A DNA stretch of 64,000 nucleotides from Rhizomucor pusillus (Eukaryota > Mucoromycota > Mucoromycetes > Mucorales > Lichtheimiaceae): positions 93,604-157,603 of the forward strand of contig FWWN02000613.1 in the NCBI GenBank assembly GCA_900175165.2, given 5' to 3'. Each line of letters begins with the position of its first letter. Position 1 is the stretch's first letter. Under the pieces are notes generated by a model. The model had not been told where the DNA came from. It searched no databases and saw only the letters and a program-made list of their open reading frames with translations. The position numbers were made by a program, and so were the translations under genes. Positions 23,280-35,500 of this stretch are shown here, piece by piece.

Positions 23280-24167
23280 AATATCTCAAAGGGACCAAAC
23301 TTTACCTCTGTGTACATATAAAGAAAGGACCATGCACAATCATTCAAGCACAGAAGCCCGGACGAACAGAAAGAACCGGAAACAAGAATATCAAACAGAG
23401 CAATCCTTATAGCATTTTTCCTAATATCAATCATCTATGTATCTACATAAACTATACCCCTCCCTGGGGATTTGAAACATATTTTATTGATTGCATTGCT
23501 TGACCATCTTCAAAGGATGGACATCTATCGGAACTGTTGTGTTCATCCTCTCAATGCTTAAGGTACAGTATGTTTATCGCATCTGTTCGACTCTTACTTC
23601 AACAGAAAGATCTTCCGTTTCTTCACAAGCAATTATCGTATACAAGGTCCCCGTTATCATCGTTGAACTATGCCGCACTGGGGTAGACCAGAATAATGCA
23701 AGTATATCCGCCCGCAGCAGAAAAGGGTTGTATGAAAGGGCTCATTACATAAGCCTGTTATCACGTTTCTCTTACAAATGTTCCACCACCCTTTGGAGAT
23801 TTCCATTTGATCACGCCAACACCAGATATAAATAGGATTGTTTCTTGATGGAATACAAAGATGATTAACAGTGTGAAAAAAGGGTTCGGTCCCCATTTTA
23901 CGTTGGATAAGGGTCTCAGGGAATTTGGATGGGATTCGGTTTGTGCGACACCTAGAGTTACACACGAAACGTGCCACCTGATATACTCGGCGAAGCTACC
24001 ACGCCCCCTTTAAGTAATGCGAAGAGAATAAAAGAAAGCGCCTCCACACTCTTTTTTTTAGCTATATACTTTTTTCAAGCCTTTTTTCTTCTTATTCTCA
24101 CACACTCTCTCTTTCCTTTTACCCACCTCGCTCTTTCTTTTTCTCTGTTGCTTGCTTTGCAGTAAAG
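23280..24167. other. Intergenic; 3' flank of GNPDA and promoter of the hexokinase-like gene
   Basis: No coding family is seen. Bases about 24045-24160 are almost continuous pyrimidine runs directly before the ATG, which is common upstream of well-expressed fungal metabolic genes. Confidence 0.45.
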
Positions 24168-26040
24168 ATGGATGGTAACAACCTGGCCTTGATCCGCCAG
24201 GAGTTCCTACTTTCACCGGACAAATTCAAAGCAATCGTCGAAGGGTTTAAAGCCGAATGCGAGCATGGACTTGCCACTGCTTCTGCATCGGGACTTGCGA
24301 CCATGATCCCTTCTTACGTAACCCGCATGCCGACCGGAAACGAGATAGGCACGTACCTCGCGCTTGATTTGGGCGGCAGCACCCTGCGTGTATCGGCTGT
24401 GCAACTGCTGGGTAACGGACAGGTCAAGGTCACTGAGGTCCGGCGGCTCATCACGGGTACGCTTCGTTCCGGCACCACCGATGCATTCTTCGACTGGATT
24501 GTTGATACCATCGCCGAGCTCATCGAAAATATACCACCACGTGATGACGAACAACATCAGAAACAGCCGCTGGCCATGGGTGTCTCCTGGAGCTTCCCGC
24601 TAGAGTAAGCCAACAGCGATGATCTGCGTTGCATCGGGATGACCCTACTAACTGCAGCATCCTGTATCTAGTCAGACAGGAATATGCAAGGGCACGGTGC
24701 TGCGCATGGGTAAGGGATTCACTCTGCAAGGAATCGACGGGCAGGATCTTGCCACCTTATTTTCTGATGCTTGCAAACGCAAGGTATGTCTACTGGATAC
24801 GTAACACTACTGTGGCGCATGCTAATATTTTATCACCTTTTCAGGGCGTAAATGTTGTCGTAACAGCGTTGCTAAATGATACAGTCGGTGCCCTCGTGGC
24901 ACATGCATACACCAACCCGCAGGCACGAGTCGGGTTTATTTACGGCACAGGTGTGAATGCAGCTTACCCGGAAAAAGTGTCACGCATCACCAAGCTTGGT
25001 GGCCAGCAGAACTGGCAGGAATCCGACGAGATGCTTGTCAACACAGAGATCGATATCTTTGGCAGCGACGCGTACCTGCCGCGCACCCGGTTCGATAAAA
25101 AGCTTGATGCAAGCCATTCTCAGCCAGATTTTCAAGTCTATGAGAAAATGATGTCGGGTGCCTACCTCGGCGAACTCACGCGTCTGGCAGCTGCCGAGCT
25201 GGTATCAAACAAAGAGCTGTTTGCTGATCAGCAGGTGCTGCCTTCCTTGATCAAGACACCTTGGTCCTTTGTTACTGCGCACATGAGCGAGATAGAACGG
25301 TACATTCACGAGATACGTACGCCATATACTCAGGAATAACATTCTTGTTTAGATGCAGCGGCGAATCCATGCAAGAACGACAGTCTAGATTGTGTAAACT
25401 GTTTGAAATCGATGCGATATCACCAAAAGATGTCCAGGTACTCACCGATCTATGCGAGATTGTTGCCACCCGCGCTGCTGGCTTAGCGTCTGCAGCAATT
25501 GCAGCCATCATTGAGCAGCAACCTGAGCTGCTGAGCAGCACATCGCCGTACAAAGATATCGTTGTTGGCATCAACGGAACGACATTCGATGCGTATCCAA
25601 ACATGCCCGAGAGAATGGCACGGTTTCTTGCGGATTGGTTTGGCCAAGACACTGCAAAGCGTATCAAGTTACAGTCTGCGCGCGACGGCGGGTCCATTGG
25701 CGGCGCACTTGTAGCCATGCTTTACCAAGATCCACCTCGGACACCCACGCTTAGCGACGACCAGCATCCGCCTCCTCCTCCTCCTTTGGCAGCTACAACA
25801 AAGATAACACCATCTTCCACTTCCTCCTCGTCATCGTCACCGCGCTCGCGAACGGAACGCAACAACTCAACGTCGACTGCAGCTACTCCAGTTTCAATTG
25901 TAAGATCTATTTATGGGTTCATTGTATCGTGCTTCAGACCATCACCACCAAGAAAATCCAACAACGTTGGTAAAGCATCTGTTGCAAGGACCAACAGTGT
26001 GCCAAATGAGACGATATCGGATGAAGAAAAGAAGTTGTAA
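24168..26040 (+). CDS. Hexokinase-like protein with unusual C-terminal tail
   Basis: Four exons (24168-24604, 24672-24783, 24845-25299, 25353-26040) join in frame to 563 aa. Hexokinase motifs in order: YLALDLGGSTLRV (phosphate 1), GVSWSFPL|DQT (sugar-binding SFP), GKGF, LLNDTVGALVAHAY with the catalytic Asp, FIYGTGVNAAY, VNTEIDIFG, YEKMMSGAYLGELTRL, and VGINGTTFDAYPNMPERM (adenosine region). Departures from active enzymes are visible: GKGF in place of the usual TKGF, VNTEIDIF for VNTEWGAF, and a C-terminal extension of about 105 residues rich in Pro, Ser and Thr with a CFRPSPPRK segment. It is therefore an atypical member, comparable to fungal hexokinase-like regulators, and may have weak or no kinase activity. 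That is inference from motif changes. Confidence 0.85.
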
Positions 26041-26408
26041 CATACTCTCTTAATTGTCTCAGTAATCTCAAAGTTTTGTTGTTGCTTTCTTCATCTCCTT
26101 TTATGTACACTCTTTCCATAGATTAAATTCGTCATCCAATGAAAATCGTAACGATTCAATTTTGAGCACTATTTCGCATTCTCCCTAGTGTGGATGTCGC
26201 ATTTTTCCGGTACAAAGCTTAGCACCTCCAAGAGTATATAAAGCATGTAAATATGTATAGGCCAGCTTTCCTCCTTCCTGCCACATCGTGCGGTTGAAAT
26301 TTCCGATTACAAGATGAGCATCCAGTTTTTTTTTATGACGATGAGCAAGGCAATGCTGTCGACGAAGAGCGGTATGCTCTTGAAACGCAGAGTTCATACA
26401 CGCAGTAA
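26041..26408. other. Intergenic; no gene recognised
   Basis: This separates the hexokinase-like gene from a broken transposon. No inverted repeat marking the left end of that transposon could be identified by eye. Confidence 0.3.
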
Positions 26409-27266
26409 TTGCGTAATCGAACTCGCGAGAGCGATGGCCGATCAGACGCTATGCAGACTGATGACGTAAAAAAGGGTGCGGAGGTTCGCATGAGAGAAGC
26501 GTCGAACAAGCGAGTGTACACGCTCTACACGGCTCAGGACAAAGTCAGATTCTTCAAACTGATGTTTGAGAAAGTTCTGAGTGCCTCAGCTGCCGCAAAA
26601 CAGTTAGGTATCCATGTCCGTACAGCTCAAAGATGGGCCAAACAGGATGAGGTGAATCCGGATGGCATATTCGCGAAGCGTAAGAAGAATGGTCGTCCGC
26701 GTATCCTTGGTGAAGAGCATAAGAAGGTCATTCTAGAGTACGTCGATGAGAACCCTTCNGTTGTCTTGGANCAGTTGATGGAGCGACTGCTTCAGAGGTT
26801 TAAAGGGCTCAAAGTCTCTAAGAGTACCATTTATGACTTCGTGAGGACGCAGTGCAACCTGTCACTTAAGAAGGCTCGGTTCCAGCCTGTAGACAGGAAC
26901 AGCGGGGCCAAGATTCAAGAGCGTCTTGACTGAGTTCGCAAATGGGAGGGAACCGATATGGACTTAGGACTAATTGTGTCTTCGTAGATGAGTCTGCCTT
27001 CCATGTCAACATGAGGCGCAATAGGGGCCTGGCCAAAGAAAGGTTCGCCTGCAATAGTCACGGTGCCCAAAACACGAGCGCAGACAACCACCATTTTGGC
27101 CGCGATCTCTGCCTCAGGTCTAATTAACTGCAGCCTGAGACTGCCACAGCCACCAGCCAAGAAGAGCACAGGGACAGTAACAGGTCGTTACCTAAGCTTC
27201 TTGAGGGCCACAATGGATGAGATGGACCGGTATCCGCACATGAAGGGCCGCTACCTCTCACGATAA
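26409..27266 (+). pseudogene. Broken Tc1/mariner (IS630-type) transposase
   Basis: N-terminal helix-turn-helix region: YTAQDKVRFFKLMFEKVLSA followed by AAKQLGIHVRTAQRWAKQ and GRPRILGEEHKKVILEYVDE. The DDE region starts with VFVDESAFHVNM (first Asp) and continues AWPKKGSPAIVTVPKTRAQ and TTTILAAISASGLIN, ending at YPHMKGRYL. Damage: a TGA where Trp is expected in ERLD(W)VRKWEG near 26932, frame changes near 26965 and 27035, and loss of everything after GRYL, so the second catalytic Asp block (DNAPIH-type) and the last acidic residue are absent. Two single N occur at 26759 and 26771. It is a dead, 3'-truncated copy. Confidence 0.8.
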
Positions 27267-27730
27267 ATCGATGACATACAATGGCGGATTGCGGTATGAG
27301 ATCACGGGTGACAGATAGATAGGATACACATTTAAACACACAATGAGAAAACGAGTAACAGGTATTCAGTAAGTGTCAATCTTTTCCTATAATATGTTCT
27401 TAATGCTCATCATCTGAACTATGCACCGCGGCTTGCATGCACTTGGCGGGAGGAGCTCGGCATGGCTTTGTCACATATCTAGACAGGTTTGCAAAATGCG
27501 TCAATATCAAACTCCGGCAACGCGACAACTAATGATGCTTAGCTTCGCAAGTCCGCCAAATGCATCTGCAAAACGCGACTTAATTTTTCGGAAATACAGT
27601 ACTACACTACAGGCTCACGACTCCATCATCGATCCTGTATATAAATTATTCTTCAACAATTTGTCGCACAAAGTATATGCAATCGCTAGCCTCTTGTTGG
27701 TTTTATTATTATTATGCTCTGGTTTTTTGA
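27267..27730. other. Intergenic; no gene recognised
   Basis: Spacer between a truncated transposase and the 3' end of the sulfotransferase-like gene. Nothing recognisable. Confidence 0.3.
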
Positions 27731-28535
27731 TTAGCTGCTAAAGATCGGGATATTTTCTGCCGGATGTTTGTCATAATGAAAAAAGTCACGGAACTCTTTG
27801 GCAGAATTCACGTGCGGGAATGGGACGTCCGGTACTTGCTTACCAAGAAATGCACACAGACGATCCCATCCTTCACCCATCTTCATAAGCAGGAGCCTAT
27901 TAGCAGGTACGTTTTCCTTTATCCACTTGTTGTGCTTTTCATATATCGACCTGACTCTTTCCTTGTCCAAAAACGATTCTTTGTCGTTGAAAATCCCGTC
28001 GAGATACGCCTCGCTCTTGAAGAACTCCAGCAGCTCCTCATCGACCCCTTCTGGTTCAAGGCAGAAACCCCAATATACGGTTTCTCTCACGGAGCTGTAC
28101 CATTTATCAAAGTCCCGTTCCACGAGGATGACCTTTGCATCCGGGTACTGTTCCATCAGAGTGCCAGCAAATAGCGCCGTAGGCACACTAGTGTATCGAT
28201 TAGCTAGCAATTAGAGACAAACATTTGCTCGTAAATACTTACTCTACGGCAGCGTCAAATCCTTCGTAAAGCACATCCCAGTCCAAGGGCTGCTTGTCAG
28301 GATGATAAAAACAGTCGGAAAAGATGTTAATGCCGGGAACAGGATTCAAAGCGAAATCTATTCCGTGGTGGGTATTGTAGCTAAATCCATAAAGTCAAGG
28401 TTACAACTTCCGTCTCGTATCAATTTTTATAGTCTGTTGGTGTGCAAATGCTTACCCGAGTATGTTCAGTGCATCTCGGAGACTCATAGTGCCTGTACGG
28501 CAAAGACCAGCGCCGATAACTTTCAGCGGTGCCAT
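27731..28535 (-). CDS. Sulfotransferase-family P-loop protein
   Basis: Three exons on the minus strand. Exon 1 starts at 28535 with MAPLKVIGAGLCRTGTMSLRDALNIL; the GxCRTGTxS stretch is the PAPS 5'-phosphosulfate loop of the Sulfotransfer_4-type family. Exon 2 reads YNTHHGIDFALNP then PDKQPLDWDVLYEGFDAAV. Exon 3 starts DVPTALFAGTLMEQYPDAK and carries VILVERDFDKWYSSV (3'-phosphate-binding Arg/Ser region), then RLLLMKMGEGWDRLCAFLG and VPFPHVNSAKEFRDFF. Length is near the usual 230-240 aa. Homologues in fungi are often called NAD-dependent epimerase or P-loop hydrolase by automated transfer; the motifs argue for sulfotransferase. Substrate unknown. Confidence 0.78.
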
Positions 28536-29259
28536 ACAAGATCCCACAGTGTCTGAAGAAGTTCAAAAGCTAACTGGAAGAAAACCTCTGGGAAAATATC
28601 ACGAAACATGGGGGTTTTCACCTTCCGCAGCAGTTCAACGAAGTTTGGCCACAAACAACAATATTGCAGCTTCTATCCTACAGCAGGCTCTGGTACAATA
28701 ATATCGTTTTCGGCGGCTCATTAGTCTTCTGTGCGGATCAAGACGTCGATCAACGTCAACCATTGCAAGAACGCTCCTCTAGACATGCAGTGAAAAATGT
28801 ATTTCGGCGAAGTATTTCTATTTGCATGAATGCCAAGAAGAATGTTGTCATCCATGTGCAAGACATCGAACCTTTCGTCGGACGAATACTCGACATGGAT
28901 GGCAGCGAGTATATCTATTTGGTCTCAACTGCCATTGATTACACGCCTCAACAGTATTTACTTTGAATATGAAACTTCTTTTGCATGGTCGCATAATTTC
29001 TGAATGTCGTTTTGCATGCCTGAATATCAATTTCCGATGGTGAAGGATTAGGAATGTTATCAAGCGAAAACAATTCCAAATCTTATTGTTATACAAGCGG
29101 ACTTGCACAAATATAGTAGAGCGGCGATAACCACTCAGGAAAATCATCTATCTAGTAGCTTTCCTTCTAAATCTCGATGGTATGACTCCAGTCTGGCATA
29201 GACTATTGAATATAATCCTGAAGTTTAGGACCGCGGCGAGATCCCTGTTCCATAACCTC
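28536..29259. other. Promoter of the sulfotransferase-like gene, then unrecognised sequence
   Basis: A plus-strand frame at about 28664-28963 includes NAKKNVVIHVQDIEPFVGR and DMDGSEYIYLVSTAIDYTP, which look protein-like but match nothing I know. The segment immediately below 29260 is where a Fanzor guide RNA would be expected if one was encoded next to the pseudogene. Confidence 0.35.
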
Positions 29260-31535
29260 CTAATGATTTCTTGCCATCTTGACGGCGTTCGTTCTTACAT
29301 CTATCGACTTCTCCCATAAGTAACAATATTTATACCGTAGGTATCGAGAGAATACAGACCGAAGCAAACCATGACATATCACTTGTGGCATCTTTGCTCG
29401 TCTATAAGGTCTAGGATTCTTTACCATTTTGAATGTCTCCAAGGGTTGCGCGCAATCAGGACAAGACTCGATGTTTTGAATTCATCGATTAAATAAACTT
29501 GGAACCGTTTGTTGCGTAACATCCTCAATAGACCAATGCCCCGGGCATGTTCATGGTACTTGTTGATAGTCGAGCTCCGTGCTGACCAGTTTCCAATGAT
29601 TAAGACAGGATCTGCTCTAAATTGGTCCCTTATGGCTTTCGCTAGCTTGTCGTCTGCTTGTTTCCTGTATAAATAGGAACGAAAACGTAGCTTCCGGTAT
29701 ATCAAGGATTGATAGTGTCGTGACATTATGGCGCTGACCTCTCATCTAGTCTTCATGTAAAGCAAAAACTTTGGAATTTTGGAATATACACCGTTGCAGC
29801 AGGATGCTTCGACAATTTCGCTTCGCACGTTTGATACGTTGTCTTAACTTCTTGTACTGTGTAGCTTTTGTATCGATCGCTTTTGTGTTCTTTGTATAGC
29901 GACACGTAAGCGGTGCATCATTGGTGCTGTCCTGATGCATACAATATAGCAGATCTATACGTCCGGGATCGATGAAGACTGTCTTTGGCTTTATATTTTC
30001 CAGAGTCGTCTTGTCCAAATCGTGAATGTATGTGAAATCACTCTTCGNNNNNNNNNNNNNNNNNNNNNNNNNNNNNNNNNNNNNNNNNNNNNNNNNNGGC
30101 TTGCGACCAAATCCGGAATCGCCGTCTGTGAAAATAGTTCCTTTGAAGGCCATAGACTTGACAGCGCCTTGGTTCTGGAGAGGCTTCGACTGGAAGTTGA
30201 CAACTTGTTTCCACAGGTCTAAATCAAAGTCGATATTGTTTGGTTTTTTCAACATCTGAGTCGCCAGAATTTTGGTATCAATTTGCATATGCGCCGGGAT
30301 CCAGGATGTTCGTAACGGCATACACTGGAAAGTCTTGATCTCATGGTCTTCGCAAAACTTGGCCATCATTACGTAAGCGAGCGCATGATTCCCGGGTGTT
30401 GACTTCGAGTCATAATATTAGGAATCCTCGTCAAACTCGTATGCAGCAGGGTAGGCAGAAAACAATGCATCATGAAATTCCAACAACAACTGGCTTTGCT
30501 TTTCTGATGACAGCAATTCTCGTGCGTTACCGGTAATAAAGCTTGCTTCACATCGTGCGCAGGCTTGGTGACTTGTTTGTATCTAGCTTCCTTGATCTCT
30601 TGGCTGGATTTGTCTTGTTCGGTCATCTCTTTAGTCGATTATCCTTGACTTTGAGCAGCGAATTGATTACGTAACGTAACCGGTTACCGAAGCAATCTTT
30701 GATGCTGTTCAAGTAGGCGGTGCAAATCCTTGAACCTTCATAACGCGCAATCTGCTGTGAATTCGTAAGCGCTTTTCGATCGAATCCAGAATGTTTCAGG
30801 TAATTTTTGATATGCCGATGGATCAGCCCACGATAACGTGTTGTACCATCCGTTCGCGAAGACTTCACTGTACGCAGTGTCAAAGAGAGCCAGACTTCAG
30901 CGAAGAAATCCGTTTCCAGCCAGTTCTCCATTGGAAATCGCTCTCCAGGTTCAGTAGCATGTATCTCCGATAGGAAGATGTAGCGAGCAAGCGCGTATGC
31001 GTGTGTAGGGATTTCGTTTACAGTGATAACGAGCTTCTCCAACGGACTTCGATATCGTGCTTCCCACGAAACGCCATTGATAGATGACTTAATAGTCATT
31101 ATCCGTTTCTTGCGTTTTGTGGGTGTCACAGTGGTCTTTCGACGCTTGCTACTTAATTTGCCTGTGTTGTAATATGCAAGCCCATATCAGTGCAAAATCT
31201 GGAAAGAAATCTGTATGGCTTACCCGCAATGACATCTTTGTCTTTGCTTCGCTTAATGGTTCAAGAATCACTCGCACCTGCTATAGCAATTATAAATAAG
31301 TGATGGGAGAAGTTCCGGTATCATAAGTTTGAACTTCACCTGTTTGCCTTTCAGTTTCTTTGGAGCTCGTTTCCGGGGTACGATTGGGGTCTGGAAGTCA
31401 TCTTCGCTGTCTTCAGCTAAAAAGCGTGATATATGACCAGGAAGGGCAGATACTGTCAGTGATATATATAAATCCAGTATGAGTCAGTGAAATAATCATA
31501 CCTGTTACTGCATCGCTTCCTTTCGTATTGGACAT
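29260..31535 (-). pseudogene. Broken Fanzor gene (eukaryotic TnpB-like RNA-guided nuclease)
   Basis: The minus-strand gene has introns in its 5' part. It starts MSNTKGSDAVT at 31535. Exons then encode basic, nuclear-signal-like stretches (PRKRAPKKLKGK; KRRKTTVTPTKRKKR), and a long N-terminal domain (ITVNEIPTHAYALARYIFL; YLNSIKDCFGNRLRYVIN). The RuvC-like core follows: TVFIDPGRIDLLYCMHQD (first Asp), RYTKN then YKKLRQRI, LIIGNWSARSS, YLIDEFKTSS with CPDC in the next frame (Glu plus zinc-knuckle cysteines), PRPYRRAKMPQVICHGLLR, and IDVRTNAVKM (third Asp). DPGxxDLL...RYT and DEFKTSxxCPxC are typical of Fanzor1 proteins. Damage: frame changes near 30640, 30545, 29835 and 29455, a stop near 30420, and a 50-N gap. 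The copy is inactive. Confidence 0.75.
30048..30097. other. Assembly gap (50 N) inside the Fanzor relic
   Basis: The N run falls between DSGFGRK and KSDFTYIHDLDK in the reading frame of the relic and keeps the same frame on both sides. Its true length may differ. Confidence 0.95.
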
Positions 31536-32547
31536 ATGGAAACAGGGAAAAGAAAGGGATCGCGTGGCGACTACAAAAGCCGTTTAAATTCACGCTTAGT
31601 TGCGACATTCAAATAGCAATGTTATTTTGAGGCATCCTTTTGCTTCCTTGGAGCCGATGTCTCTTATTATGAAAAGTTGTCAAGTGCTACAAATTATTAT
31701 CCAACGCATTCTAAATCTAATGTCATTCATTTAAACCTTTAAGAATGCTATATTTCTTTCCTTAAGAAGCTTTGCTGCTATATATCGTCCCTCATATCTC
31801 TCAGAGGATCTACATCACAGAAAGATTTATTTACATCGATGTTTGACCTTGAATTCGATCATCATAACCGTAAATTGAACGGGGAAAAGTCAGTGCTACC
31901 GTACAGGACATTAGTCCCCTTCGTCCCTTTCATTTACGCATACTGTCTAATCTACTTAAGCTCCAACTCGAAATACGTCCAGTCGCCTCTTGTAACACAG
32001 CACCGTCGAGTTGCGGTTTATTCAGACCTGCGCTCCCATGAAGCATTGGTGAGAGATATAAAACGGATGTCTTCTTTCTTTCTTGGAAGGGAGCTCTGCC
32101 CCCTCCAGAACCCCCCCCCCCGCTCCTGCGGAGGGCTGCCCATTGAATTATTGATGTCTAATATATATTTTATTCGTATACTTCTCTGTATACGATATTG
32201 CGAGTGGCAGGCTCTGCATTGGTTAATGTGTGAGGGGAAGAAAAACGGATAGAGATGACATGGAAGAGACGCAGGAAAGCGCAACGTATAGTTGGCCAAC
32301 AGCATGTTGTTCTCCTCTTGATGAAATGTCAGCTGTGACACCTTCCAAATCTGCATTTCAGCGTCCCAAAAGGGTTAAAATTCTGGGATGTTTTTATTGT
32401 TAGCATATACAGCATACTCATGAATTTCGACCATGCGGATATAGGTGCATCTTCTCAAAGTTGTCAGTTATAAGAGTATGTACAAAGACACAAAAGATTC
32501 TAAAATGAAATGGGTACCGTTTGGCGAGTTGCGGGAATATAAGTACA
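31536..32547. other. Intergenic; no gene recognised
   Basis: This contains an 11-base C run near 32110. A 137-codon plus-strand frame at 31839-32252 shows no family features. It is probably upstream DNA of the Fanzor relic plus 3' flank of the histidine kinase gene. Confidence 0.3.
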
Positions 32548-35500
32548 TCAAGATGATTGTTTGGTGATCGGCTGGGGAGTAAGGCAGTAACGTCGCAACA
32601 CAGCAACCAGCTCTTTCTGCATGAGAGGTTTCACAAGGTAGTCTGTCATGCCGGCATCCAAGCAACTTTGCTGGGCTGTTTTCTGGGCATCGGCTACAAT
32701 GTAATGATTTAGTAAAAGAGATCATCCCTTGTTATGCTTGTTAAGTTTCCTACCCGTGAGGGCTATGATCGGCATTGGCCTGTCGACGTTCATCTGCTTT
32801 TCCAGCTCACGGATCTTCTTAGTTGCCTCCGTGCCGTCGCAACCTGGCATGTGGTGGTCGATCCAGGCCATTAAAAAGTATCCAGGTCCACGCATTTTCC
32901 AAGTATCGATACACTCGAATCCATTGTTGCATGCTTCGACAACGAATCCTGCTCGTTGCAGCTGCTTTACAATCAGCTTTTGAGCCACAGGATTATCTAC
33001 CGTTGATTTTGTTACACTTTTAGACCGTTTTCAGATAGTCGGTGATCCTTTTACTAACCTTCAGCAACCAATATTTTCTTGCCCTGGAAGATAGCCAGTT
33101 CTTCAGGCGTGAATGCTTCAATGTTGCGTTGGTAAGATGAAGAATAGGACGAATAAGGCTGGTGCTGCGGCTGATGTTGCGGCTGTTCGTGCGGCGACCC
33201 ACCATGAATATTATTCTTGCTGTTGTTATCACAAGTATCCATCTGCTCTTGTGTGCCATCAGTTGTCTTTTGGTTGATATCTGCCAACGACGCGTCGCAG
33301 GCACCAGCCTGTTCTGATGACGGTGATGATATCTTTGGTTCGATACCAAGCACTCGAAGCAATATTCTGAGTAACCGTAGTCGTCGCACCGGTTTTGTAA
33401 TGCGGGTAAAGCGCGCGTTGAATAGTTTTTGCTGCGATTCGTTTCTGGAGAATTTGCCGCTTGTTATTTGCTGTCGAATTCCTTCCGTTGCCGGTGCATA
33501 GAGCAATAGTACATGCAAGTTGCGTAACCTTGTATCAGCTTCAATGCTTTCCAACAGACTTTGCATTGTATCAGCTGATGGTGAATCGACTACAAGGCAA
33601 TGGAAAGGTTCGTCGTTTGCAGCGTATTGCTTTGCGATATCCAGACCTTCCTCTGGCGACTCAACCCGCTTGATAACTGCGTTCGGTACAAGTGCACTGA
33701 TCCTGTTAGTTTGCCGTTCCGATGTAATGACCAGCAGGCGAGGTTTGCCAAGTAGCTTTGTCAATAGTTGCACTTCATGGTCCCGACGATCAGAGTCTAC
33801 ACCAGGTTCAGCAACACTGGATGCCTTTGTCACACGCACTCGAAAGTGGAAAGTAGAGCCTTCATTGACTTTGGATTTGACCCAGATATTTCCACCCATT
33901 AAACGGACTAGACCGAGACAGATAGATAGACCCAGACCGGTTCCTCCAAAGTTTCTGAGAAAACAACATACATGAATCACGACCCTAATTCCAAACGTCC
34001 CTAGCTTTCTTACCTTGTCGTAGAACCGTCCACCTGACTAAATGGTAAGAATAGCGACTTGATCTCTTCTTGGGACATCCCTGCAGAGACATCCAATCAG
34101 TCATTGATTGCGAATACTGTATTTCACTGCAAACATACCAATTCCAGTATCCTGGACAGCAAACTTTAGCATGATTTCGTCTTCAGATAACGGAGGATCG
34201 AGGTCGGCTGGAAGATCTTTCTCTAGCCCACAAGAAACGATCACCTCTCCTTGCTGTGTAAATTTGATAGCATTGCCAATCAGGTTCATCAAAATCCTAA
34301 GCAAAATCGTAAAAAAAATCGCTTGAGACATGCCTGGTTCCTTCGCAAGACTTACTGGCCGATGCGGTTACTGTCACCATATACCATGGTAGGTGTTTCA
34401 GGCTCTACAAAAGAGACAAGTTCAAGGTTCTTATTCGATGCTAGCGTGATAAGAAGCTCGATACGGTCCTCTATCAAGTCCTCGAGATAGAATAGACCGT
34501 AGTGAAGCTTTACTTTGCGAGCCTCCAGTTTCGAAAAATCGAGCAGGTCATCTACGCATGTATAAATGCATCGTCAGGGAAATGCAATACAAAGCATGTG
34601 CTGCTGATCAAAAAGATCACCTATAATTTGCAGAAGCATTTCGCAGCTCTGCTTTGCTATCGTGACAAACTCGCGTTGTTCTGGATCCAGTCGTGTCTCA
34701 CTAAGTAAAGTGATCATTCCATAGAAACCAGAGAACGGTGTTCGCAGTTCGTGCGCTGTACGACGAGTTAACCAAAAGTAAACAAACATGGAAAAGTTAG
34801 CGTATACTTGCACATGTTAGCCAAAAAATTGGACTTGAGTTTGGTTGCTCGAAGTGCCTGTTCTCGACTTGTTCTCGCTTCCTCCAATGCTTTGCGCTGG
34901 CTTGCAATCATTTTAGCATTTGCCTGGGTCGCTCTTTGCACAGACTTGAACAAGAGGGCATTCGTGATCGAGATACCAATCACTTGGCACAGGATACTGA
35001 GGACAGCAAGTTGCTTGTGCGTGAATATGTTCAAGTTGGCTTCCAGATATAGAACGCCGACAAGCGTGTTCTTGTGAACACATGGCATGCAGATGACAGA
35101 CTTTGGTTCAGACGTCTGCGCAAACCATTCACCGGTTGCAAAGCGGGTATCTTCCATAATGTTGGGAATAAAAAGGATAGTTCGGGTATGGATGACATAG
35201 TGCACTACCAGAGTTGAAATCAGATTGTTGTTATCTTTGAGTGGCATGGGCGGATCAAAGGTCTCGCAACCATTCTTGCTAGAATGTGCTGCTATCCCAA
35301 AGACGCCTTCTTTGATAATTATCGCGCCGACGTCTGCTGCAGAATTCGACATGATAATTGCCATCATCTTCTTTAGTAGTTCATCAAATGAATTGACTTC
35401 ATTTGATAGAACTATAAAGCGATCAATTAGAACCCTGATCAATCCAGCGACGGACAACGCGCAGTTCTTACCTTGTGAGCTCTTGATGATAGAAGTAAGG

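Noticed and set aside
26185..26397. Small minus-strand gene before the Tc1/IS630 relic
   Set aside because: It has no motif and partly overlaps the transposon's likely left end.
32107..32120. Poly-C run as a functional G-quadruplex site
   Set aside because: A single C run without repeated G/C tracts nearby; could be a sequencing artefact.
33520..33975. Plus-strand open frame inside the histidine kinase region
   Set aside because: It is antisense to the HATPase/receiver exon with clear protein motifs; codon-shadow effect.
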